Made by a program: the position numbers and the translations under genes. A stretch of 64,000 nt of DNA from NCBI RefSeq assembly GCF_026914265.1, contig NC_069124.1, forward strand, positions 84,778,915-84,842,914. Direction: 5' to 3'. How positions within the stretch are numbered: the stretch's first letter is position 1; every line of letters begins with the position of its first letter. This document shows positions 34,946 through 46,900 of the stretch, piece by piece. The stretch is from Mya arenaria (Eukaryota > Mollusca > Bivalvia > Myida > Myidae). The notes under the pieces were generated by a model. That model was not told the origin of the DNA. It was given only the letters and a program-made list of their open reading frames with translations, and made no database searches.

Positions 34946-37900
34946 ATGCTTCGTGTGAAGAGCGTGCGCATGCGCTGTGCATTTAGATACTTGTTTTGTG
35001 TATTTGTGTTAATACTGACGTTTATCTCTATACATTTAGCCTTTATATCTGACAGATATGTAGGTGTTTTCCATAATTCTATACAAGACGTTTTCCACCT
35101 AAAGCAAGCTCATGATAAACACTCATCGAGACAAAAACTCTCAAATCTCATAAGTCTTTCAACAAAAATAAAACGTTATGAAAGGTTCAGCGCGTCGGCG
35201 CTAACATGGGAACAGTACCAAAACGACCCATCCGCCATCACTGGAAATGATCTCATCGATAAATACGGGCGCGGGGACCCTGGGCTGCCGGGGGAGAATG
35301 GGACGGGGGTAGTGTTCCAGGGGGAGGAGCGAAGTGAAGCGGAGCGGCTTATACAGAAGTACAACGTCAACGTGTACGCCAGCGACCGCATTCCGCTCAA
35401 CCGGATGGTCCCCGACGCTAGGTTTAAGGGGTAAATGTACTGTTCATTTGACGTTGTAACTCGAATAAACACCATATTTTTGTTGTCATATACATATAAT
35501 TTATAACTGGAAGGTACAATCACTAAAATATTGACCGCGTATTATGAACGCTCGAAGTAAGGTATGACCTACTGGCATTCTTTCTTTTAATCTTAATACA
35601 GTTGAATTCCCTTTTAATGTGTACGATTATATAATGGCAGCATTTTCGATACAGAAGGTTAGGTATTGCGTGTTCTATCGTATTATACCATGTGCTACAG
35701 GTGCCGTGGGATTCCGTACGCCACGGAGCTGCCGACGGCAAGCATCATCATCCCTTTCTTTGACGAGTGGCCCTCCATCCTACTGCGTACACTCTACAGT
35801 CTCGTGAACAGGACGCCCCGGAAGTTGCTTCACGAGATCATACTTGTCGATGACGGCAGTCTGATGCGTACGTCAATCTTCTTAATTCTAGACCCTGCAT
35901 GTTCAGTCTTAACTAGTAAATGTCTCTTACTTATTCATAGTATATTGTTCTTGATCCAAGAAAGCAATGCCTTAATTAAACGTAGAAGGCTAGCTAAGAT
36001 TACATTGCATGTACGTCTTTGTTCTTTTCCTTAAATATTTAATCTGAGACTTAATCTTCAATATCTTTAACACTGCACCAGACAAAACATCTTCACGTTT
36101 TCGTAATTTTAGACGAATATTTTGAAGGGCAGATTCTCTCTGCATTACTGCGTGACAAATCAGACGTATTAACCTTTTGTGTTTGCTAAACACTTGTTTT
36201 GCCTTGATAAGAGAAACTAAAAAACGATCGTTTGTTTCAGAGTTTAGCTATTTTGCAAATACGCATATTAGCCATTCCGATAATTTATCAATGCAAAGCA
36301 TTTTGATCTGATGATTCAATGATCAAAATGCGCGTGTTGTTTAATTTTATATCACTCATAATCAAGTATGTAAAAGTTAGTGTTTATTTTGGTGTTATTG
36401 TTTAGAAGACCAAAACCTGATTACTTTCCCAGTGTTTAGCGCGTAATGCCCCTATACTAGCCAGCACGCATGGACGAGCTTCTAAATAACCCACTTAATA
36501 AAACCAAGAAATGACATAATGGAAATTTGGCGGTGGATCTGCTTAATCGTTTTTTTATGGTTGGATTCATTAGAGCTCTTCTTAATTTTACCAGTGATTC
36601 CACTGTAAACCGTTACTATGAAACTGCCTAATGTCAGAGCTGTAAAGCCATTATTTTTGAAAGTCTAGGCCATTACCAAAATTGAACAACTGAACACAAA
36701 ACGTAAACGCAGCATTTTGATTGGCTTAAAAGTGGGAACAACATGGAAATGATGCATTTTGATTGGTTTTTGAAAGCTCGGTTAATACAAAATCAATATT
36801 AAGCTGATTTCATATTGGACCACAGGCTAATAGAAGAAGACTTTCATTAACTATAAGCCGATGAGTAACATATATTAAATATGTACATTATATAAATAGT
36901 TCCGGTATAACAACTTTCAAAAATAGTAAACCAATGCCTGAAAAAAATATTTGTAAATACATAGTACATCTGGGTGTGGAGTAACTGTTTGAAACATATC
37001 GACCATTCATTCCTCATAAAAAATTCGTATATCAAACACCTTTACTGTAGTTCATTTTTAAATACATACATAATAAAAGTTATAATGCATTTGCTTATAA
37101 AACGGAAAAATAAAGTTAATGGACAATACGACTGTGGCCCAACATAACAGCCCTCGGCCAAATAACACAGCTTATAGTACGGAACTGTGACACATTGCAG
37201 CGGAGCTTGGGAAGCAGCTGGACGACTATCTGGTCACGCATTTCCCGCAGGGCCTAGTCCGCATCATCCGGGTACCTGAGAGGCAGGGACTCATCCAGGC
37301 GAGGCTCATGGGATACCGGAACTCCACCGGTGACGTCATTATCTTCTTCGACAGTCACATGGAGGTTAACATTGATTGGTAGGTGGTAAAGGCCAGCTCT
37401 GCCAGTGTGAACATTGATTTGTGGGTGGTACAGGTCAACTCTGTCAGTGTGAACATTGATTGGTGGGTGGTACAGGTCAACTCTGTGAGTGTTGACATTG
37501 ATTGATAGGTGTTATAGGCCAGCTCTGTCAGTATGGACATTGATTGGTAGCTGGTATAGGTCAACTCTGTCAGTGTTAATATTGAATGGTTGGCGGTAAA
37601 AGCCTGCTCTGTCAGTTTTGACATTGATTGGTAGACGGTATAGGCCAGCTATGTCAGTTTGGACATTGGCCATTGATCTTTAGGCGGTAAAGGCCAGCTC
37701 TGTCAGTGTGGAGATTGGTTGGTAGGTGTTATAGGCCAGCTCTGTCAGTGTGGAGACTGGTTGGTAGGTGTTATAGGCCAGTTCTTTCAGTGTGGACATT
37801 GATTGGTAGGTGATATAGGCCAACTCCGTCAGTGTGGACATTGATTGGTAGGTGGTATAGGCCAACCCTGTCAGTGGGAACATTGATTGGTGGGTGGTAT

Positions 37901-40900
37901 AGGCCAACCCTGTCAGTGTGAACATTGATTGATAGGTGTTATAGGCCAACTATGTCAGTGTGAATTTTGATTGGTAGGTGGTATAGGCCAACTCTGTCAT
38001 TTTGAACATTGACTGGAAGGTGGTATAGGCAAATAATGTCACTTTGAACATTGATTCGTGGGTGGTATAGGCCAACTCTGTCAGTGTGAACATTGATTGG
38101 TGGGTGGTATGGACCAACTCTGTCAGTGTGAACATTGATTGGTGGGTGGTATGGACCAACTCTGTCAGTGTGAACATTGATTGGTGGGTGGTATAGGCCA
38201 ACTCTGTCAGTATGAATATTGATTGGTATGTTGTACAGGCCAACCCTGTCAGTGTGAACATTGATTGGTGGGTGGTATGGACTAACTCTGTCAGTGTGAG
38301 CATTGATTGGTATGTGGTACAGGCCAACCCTGTCAGTGTGAACATTGATTGGTGGGTGGTACAGGCCAACTCTGTCAGTGTGAACATTGATTGGTGGGTG
38401 GTATGGACCAACTCTGTCAGTGTGAGCATTGATTGGTATGTGGTATGGACCAACTCTGTCAGTGTGAACATTGATTGGTGGGTGGTACAGGCCAACTCTA
38501 TCAGTGTGAGCATTGATTGGTATGTTGTACAGGCCAACCCTGTCAGTGTGAACATTGATTGGAGGGTGGTATGGACCAACTCTGTCAGTGTGAGCATTGA
38601 TTGGTATGTGGTACAGGCCAACCCTGTCAGTGTGTACATTGATTGGTGGGTGGTATGGACCAACTCTGTCAGTGTGAGCATTGATTGGTATGTGGTGCAG
38701 GCCAACCCTGTCAGTGTGAACATTGATTGGTATAATTATGGTTAAGGTCACTTCTGTGAGTGTTAATATTAATTGGTAGGTGGTATAGGTCAACACTGTC
38801 AGTGTTAACATTGATTAGTAGGTGGTAAAGGTCAACTCTGTCAGTGTTCATATTGATAAGTAGGTGGTATAGGTCAACACTGTCAGTGTTAATATTGATT
38901 GGAATGTGGTATATGTCAACTCTGTCAATGTTCATATTGATTGGTTGGTGGTATAGGCCAGCTCTGTCAGTGTGAACATTGATTGGTGGGTTGTGAAGAT
39001 TACTATGTCAGTGTGAACATTGATTGGTTTGTGGTATTGACCAACTCTATCAGTGTGGGCATTGATAGGTATGTGGTATAAGTCATCCCTGTCAGTGTGG
39101 ACATTAATTGGTTTATGGTTAAGGTGACTTTTGTGAGTGTCTCTGTCAGTGTTCATATTGATTGGAAGGTGGTATAGGTCAACCCTGTCAGTGTTCATAT
39201 TGATTGGTAGGTGGTAAAGGTCAACCCTGTCAGTGTTCATATTGATTGGTTGGTGGTATAGGTCAACCCTGTCCGTGTTCATATTGATTGGTTGGTGGTA
39301 TAGGTCAACCCTGTCAGTGTTCATATTGATTGGTTGGTGGTAAAGGTCAACCCTGTCAGTGTTCATATTGATTGGTAGGTGGTATAGGTCAACCAACTCT
39401 GCCAGTGTGAACATTGATTGGAAAGTGGTAGGACCAACTCTGTCAGTGTTGACATTAATTGGTAGGTGGTATAGGTCAACTCTGTAAGTGTGGACATTGA
39501 TTGGTGGGTGGTATAGGTCAACTCTGTCAGTGTGGACATTAATTGGTAGGTGGTATAGGTCAGCTCTGTAAGTGTGGACATTGATTGATAGGTGGTTTAG
39601 GTCGACTATGTCAGTGTGGACATTGATTGGTATGTGGAATAGACCAACTCTGCCAGTGTGGACATTGATTGGTGGTTGGTATAGTTCAATTCTGTCAGTG
39701 TGGACATTGATTGGTGGGTGGTATAGTTCAATTCTGTCAGTGTGGACATTGATTGGTGGGTGGTATAGTTCAATTCTGCCAGTGTTGACATTGATTGGTG
39801 GGTGGTATAGTTCAATTTTGTCAGTGTGGATATTGATTGGTGGGTGGTATAGTTCAATTCTGCCATTGTGGACATTGATTGGTGGTTGGTATAGTTCAAC
39901 TCTGTCAGTGTGGACATTGATTGGTGGTTGGTAAAGTTCAATTCTGTCAGTGTGGACATTGATTGGTAGGTGGTACAGGTCAACTCTGTCAGTGTGGACA
40001 TTGATTGGTTGGTGATACAGGTCAACTATGTCAGTGTGGACATTGATTGGTGGATGGAACAGGTCAACTGTGTCAGTGTGGACATTGATTGGTGGATGGT
40101 ACAGGCCAACTATGTCAGTGTGGACATTGATTGGTGGATGGTACAGGCCAACTATGTCAGTGTGGACATTGATTGGTGGGTGGTACAGGTCAACTATGTC
40201 AGTGTGGACATTGATTGGTGGATGGTACAGGCCAACTATGTCAGTGTGGACATTGATTGGTGGGTGGTACAGGTCAACTATGTCAGTGTGGACATTGATT
40301 GGTTGGTGATACAGGTCAACTATGTCAGTGTGGACATTGATTGGTGGATGGTACAGGTCAACTATGTCAGTGTGGACATTGATTGGTGGATGGTACAGGC
40401 CAACTATGTCAGTGTGGACATTGATTGGTGGGTGATACAGGTCAACTATGTCAGTGTGGACATTGATTGGTTGGTGATACAGGTCAACTATGTCAGTGTG
40501 GACATTGATTGGTGGATGGTACAGGCCAACTATGTCAGTGTGGACATTGATTGGTGGGTGATACAGGTCAACTATGTCAGTGTGGACATTGATTGGTTGG
40601 TGATACAGGTCAACTATGTCAGTGTGGACATTGATTGGTGGATGGTCCAGGCCAACTCTGTCATAGTGGACATTGATTGGTTGGTGATACAGGTCAACTA
40701 TGTCAGTGTGGACATTGATTGGTGGATGGTACAGGTCAACTCTGTCAGTGTAGACATTGATTGTTGGATGGTACAGGTCAACTCTGTCAGTGTGAACATT
40801 GATTGGTGGGTGGTACAGGTCAACTCTGCCAGTGTGAACATTGATTCGTGGGTCGTACAGGTCAACTCTGTCAGTGTGGACATTGATTGGTGGGTGGTAC

Positions 40901-43900
40901 AGGTCAACTCTGTCAGTGTGGACATTGATTGGTGGATGGTACAGGCCAACTATGTCAGTGTGGACATTGATTGGTGGATGGTACAGGTCAACTGTGTCAG
41001 TGTGGACATTGATTGGTGGGTGATACAGGTCAACTATGTCAGTGTGGACATTGATTGGTGGATGGTACAGGCCAACTATGTCAGTGTGGACATTGATTGG
41101 TGGATGGTACAGGCCAACTATGTCAGTGTGGACATTGATTGGTGGGTGGTACAGGTCAACTCTGTCAGTGTTGACATTGATTGGTGGGTGGTACAGGTCA
41201 ACTCTGTCAGTGTAGACATTGATTGGTTGGTGGTACAGGACAACTATGTCAGTGTAGACATTGATTGGTGGGTGGTATAGGTCAACTCTGTCAGTGTGGA
41301 CATTGATTGATGGGTGGTACAGGTCAACTCTGTCAGTGTAGACATTGATTGGTGGGTGGAACAGGACCAACTCTGTCAGTGTGGTTCTCCAATTTGTTTG
41401 ACTCATTCATCAGGCGACTTTTACTTTGATATGATACTACTAAAGCTCAATTTATGTGGCAGTTTTTTTTAAATGATAGCGACCACTTAGGCCAATTAAT
41501 TCAGTTTGTCCACACATTTATAGCCATACTTGTATTAAACATGACACTATATTTCCCCTGTTTAAGTGATTTCAAACTCTGTCTTCTTGAATTGATGTTT
41601 TTTTAAATGTTCATTTTCCTTAAACAGTATATAATTTATTTATTTTTAGAATATTCACCGCTTATATATATAATTTCAACAGGAAACGTACACTTTCAAT
41701 TTTCGAGAACATTATTTGAATATTGTGTTCGTTGTCATATCGAGTAAGCTATACATTACGGCTTGGTGTACATGAGATACTATAAGTATCTATCATGTAT
41801 TTCCGACCCTCGGGCACGCTGCTTGGTCGTTATCTCAGCAAGCCTCGTTACCGGCTTACACGCGTGCCCTCGGGTCGAATTCTTCTGTCCGTACCGGAAA
41901 AAAACATTATTTATATTAATGTTTGCTTATCTAAATTATCAATTTGTGAAAGGAAATGACGTACAAAACGACCTTTTGTACATTTTACCAAAAAACGCGT
42001 GCGACGTCGTTTACTGACGTCATAAAGCGGAGTAATTTTAAATCACTATTGACGTCAAATAGTTCCTTTGAATATCCCATTTTTACGATTATTTATTTTC
42101 ATTTTTGATACAAGTTGCACTTTATTGAAATGGCATAATATACTTTTCATAAACCATACAATAAAATAAATGAGAAGTGACGCGTTGTTTGTACGTGACC
42201 AATATTACATGGGGATGTAAGATTGTTTTTTCTCCCACCTCAGATAAATAGATCCAATAATTTAAGCATGCTAGAAATTCTTTTCTCCCACCTCAGATAA
42301 GTAGATCCATTAATTTAACCATGCTAGAAATTCTTATCTTGCCCACGGGCGAAGATAAAATGCCCGTATGAAACTTCTTTTAATGGTCACCAAATTGTAA
42401 TTACCTCCCTTGTTGAAGACTGTCGTCTGTAGCGCATCATGGAAACCTTGTCTTGTGGCAATATTTAGAACGCTAGTTAATTATTTCTCGCTTCAAATGT
42501 CACCAGAAAAAAGTTTTCACGCACCTTTCAAGAAATAATGTTTCACTCTTCTTAGAACTATTTAAAGACCGATCAGACCATTTACATACTCTGAATCACT
42601 GCGCGAATATCCATGACAACCACGAATTATCACATATCCGTACGCAATTATTTTCACTAAGCACAAAGAGTTCCAGCAAAAAAATACATTTTTACCTAAC
42701 TTTGTTTAACTGAGGTGGGAGAAAAAGCATCTACCATAGCCGCTCGTGTAAGATAGGTTCATCCCGACCCTCGCGCAGGATGTTTTGCGGAAACTCGGTA
42801 AACTTCGTTTCCGCAAAACAATGCTTTTTTTCTCCCACCTCAGTTAAACAAAATTAAGTTAAGTTAATCATATACAGTGATTAACCATTTTTTCTAGCAC
42901 TGGTAAACCTCGTTTCCGCAAAACACCCTACGCTCGGGTCGGAATGAACCTATCTTACATTCTCGGCCATGGAAGATACTTATATTCTTGCATACCGGAT
43001 GTTTGTTTCCGGACATGTGACCAGTGCTAGAAAAATGGTTAGTCACTGTTTATGATTGTTATTTATACCATAAACACAAAATATCCAGCCAATGTCAGTA
43101 TCCACTTATATCCTATGACAACGCCCCTTGGGTATGTTGCAGGTTGCAGCCGCTTCTAACTGAGGTCAAGGCTGACCGGCGGACTGTTGCTATGGGCAGC
43201 CTGGACTACATTCAGTTAGACACGATGGAGTATAAGTTTTACAAAGACTACATGACGCGCTATGGATTCGATTGGCGACTCGTGTTCTTCGAGACGTTCT
43301 TCCGCGCTGACCAGGTCGGTCCGCGTCCAGAATCCACACGGCCGTACGTACGTTCTACCAAAATAGTCGGGAAACTTTTCGAAATCCGTATCTTGATAGT
43401 ATAAAAATTATGTAGAACATGTTGCTAGCACGCGTTGGTATAAGACGCTTTGATACCAAGATGTGCGACATCAGGCTCCACGGCTCTCTTGTTCTTTTAA
43501 ACGCATTTTGCCAACAGTCTAGAAACTTTTGCAATATCATTTTTCTCACCGCGAGACTAAATTTTGGTTTCCATGGCTAAAAGCAGAAGCTTCTTTTCTT
43601 CACGGATCTCAAAAAAATGTATGTTGTGCGCGCGCGCCTAATCTGCCTTAATTGAAAATGTAATCAAATCTGTAGGGAGTTTCCTGACATTTCTACACTT
43701 CTTCATATAAATGTTCACTTTAATCCATTAGAAATCAATGACATTTTAAAACCATATACAACATTATGTACTATACATAACAAATATTGATTGTGATCTG
43801 AGTCCTAGTTTCTCATTTTAACTGTCTGCACCTACGTGCTGCTCCCGTTCATGTATGTGATGTACAGCGTGTACGTTCAGGGGGACAGTAATGGTGGGGG

Positions 43901-46900
43901 CAGCCTACGCTATAGACCGGAAATACTTCGGAGAGATGGGGACGTACGACGAGGGTATGCGGGTGTGGGGCGGCGAGAATCTTGAGATGGCCTGGCGGGT
44001 GAGTTGCTGCAGACATGCTTGTTTTGTTCACTTAATATAGTCCCGACGCCATAACGTATTGTTTTGCTGACCACCTACTTTGTAATTTGAATGTTGAAAT
44101 GATACACATCCGAAGATCTAAGTCTAAGTCCTGCTCCCCACAGATCTGGCTTTGTGGTGGCCGGCTGGTGCACGCACCCTGCTCGCACATCGGTCACGTG
44201 GCACGCTCGCAGCCGTACACGTTCCCAGGCGGCCGGGAGGCGGTAGAGCAGTACAACTACAAGCGGGCTGTTGAGGTTTGGATGGAGGACGAGCACAAGG
44301 AGCTCATCTATAACACATTCCCACACATGAAGGTAGCTGAAACACAGCCCAACCCGACCCATCCCAGTTAAGATAAAGGTTACCTACCTCCCCAAATATA
44401 AAGCTATCTCTGAGTACAAGTTTGGACATTGCAAGAAGTGTGCATATTTTTCGTACACTGATATGAAACCTCGGTAACCACACATTCATAAGGCATTCCA
44501 TCAAGCGTTATCAAGGTAGTCAGGGACATGAAGGAAGTAGATACAGTATGACTAGTGTTCCTCATTGAACGAATAATTGCTCCTTTTGACTAAGTTTACT
44601 TGCAAAATACATCAGAATTAGCGCATATATGTATATCCTGGCAGAAGATGGACGTAGGTGACCTGTCCGAGCGGCTTGCGCTCAAAAGGCGGCTCCAATG
44701 CCGTCCATTCTCCTGGTTTATGGAGAATATCTGGCCGGAACTATTCGTCCTCAACAGGAACGTCACCGCATGGGGATCCGTAAGCACACAATAGCATTCT
44801 TTCCTCCTTCATAACGGTTGTTTCGTTTTATTGTATCGTAATGAAACACTGTGATCTTAGCAAACGACCTTTCGGAATGTTCTGGGATCTGCGTCTTAAC
44901 TATATCGCATCGTAACATGCTGATTCAATGGTGTAAAGATTGATGCTAGTAGTACACAATAAAATGACAGCCAGGCACTTTAATCAATAATGAACCAGAG
45001 CCAATTGATCATATATATTTATGTATTCATGTCGTCTGTCCATGCTAAACTTCAATTTCAATTGCTTTATCAGTTTTGCATTTCTTACGATTTTGTGTGT
45101 AAAATAACCCTGTTTACGAGTCGACGAAACTATTCTACTTTGTTTACCAAGATTGTCTTCTTTTCTAGGCTAGGAATCTGAATACAAATAAGTGTTTAGA
45201 CAATCACAACTATTTGTTCCAAGCAGATGAGCCACTATTTGCTGATAACTGCCACTACCAGTTCGCCGCTCAGGTAAACTATATAATTGGTATTACCTGT
45301 GGACAGTCAAGCTGGGATTGGCTTCTCATTACTTGCAAGAAGTAATATGATTATTAGATAATTAGCCAAGACAAAAACAACGGTTAACTGTTTAAGAAAA
45401 ATGTGAAAATTGGTTTTCTCGTTGTTAACCATGTCCTCGTTATCCTGCTAACACGTCCTCACCCCCCCCCCCCCACACACACTCTCTTTTACAGGGCTTC
45501 TCACTGACGACAGGGCGGCGGCTGAGGACGTCCTTGCAGTGCGTGGTGGTGAAGGGCAGCGTGTCGGGGACCAGACCGAGACTGGAAGACTGCATCATTG
45601 GGCCGCAGGGCGACACATGGACCCATCAACAGGTACGGCGCACTTCCACCTTCATTTGCCTCAAGTGTGTATGGCTTGTTGATGAAAACGTATGCTTGTG
45701 TTTTCAACAATGTGTGCCGTTCTAGGCATAACACAGTGAATAAACAGACAAGCTGTAAAGAAAATATAATGAAGGTTTCATTTATATAATTTTCGAAAGG
45801 CACGCACGTGTAATACCAATATCATGGTTTGCTGTATATTAAGATGTCAAGTGATAGAATGTTTCTTTTTAGCTCGACTATTCGAAGAATAAGGAGGCAT
45901 ACTACTCACCCCGGCGTCGGCGTCTGTGTCGGCGTCCAGTAATAGTTTTAGGGCAAATTGGAACTTCACTTATAACTCCAATAGTCTTCATTCAATTCAG
46001 TTCATACTTTACACAGTCGTTCAGGACCATCACACAATGAGGTTAAATAACTCCATATTATCCTAAATACAAATTATGACCCGAGATTGACTTAAGAACC
46101 TTTTATGGGATTGTGTTTGGGGCCACTAGGGTCATGGTCAAGGTCATTGTTACTAAAAGTAGAACAATGGTTGGAACTGAATAACTTAAGTTAGGGTTGA
46201 CATATTGCAACCAAACTTGGTATGTAGGAACATTATGGAGAGCATCAATGGGATTGCATTTGGGGCTCCTATGGTCAAGGTCAAAGTCACTGTTACTAAA
46301 AAAAGATAAAAAACAGTTGAAACTGAATCTCACAACGAAGGCTGAAGTTCTTCTGTCAATCATTGAACACCTGGTTCCGTGGCATTGCTGCTATACTTGT
46401 TTACTTTTTAATTTGATTTTAATTGCTTTTGACATGCACATATTACATAAAATTATACTATTTATTTCTAAGACAAAGCTGCATATAGTCGAGCGCGCTT
46501 TCCTAAGACAGCTCTTGTTAGTTTAATGATCACTATATAATATAACTTTCTATATTATGATGATAATATTGTATATGATAGTTTTATAACTATGTAAATG
46601 AAATATATCTTTTGTAAAGGTTTAGCTCCTAATAATGGAGGAAATTAGATACATTTCTGCTACTTTAACAAATGCGTAAGTGATGACATTTAAACTGTCG
46701 AGAAAGTGAAAATCAATTGCCTCAATCTGACTTAAGTGCACGATTGATTATACGTAGGGTTATGGCAAATAGTATATCAGGATATGAGTCTATATTAGAT
46801 TACCGACTGCCTTAGTTTCTAACCACATTTTTTATGCAGGAAATCAATGCTTAATGAATTGATATTCATTATAAAATATAAATAGTATGTTACCGCTCTC

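Noticed and set aside
38932..41406. 824-codon minus-strand open frame repeating [18 protein letters not shown] units
   Set aside because: Product of the 42-bp minisatellite in GALNT intron 3. The plus strand is open as well, and no non-repeat domain is attached.
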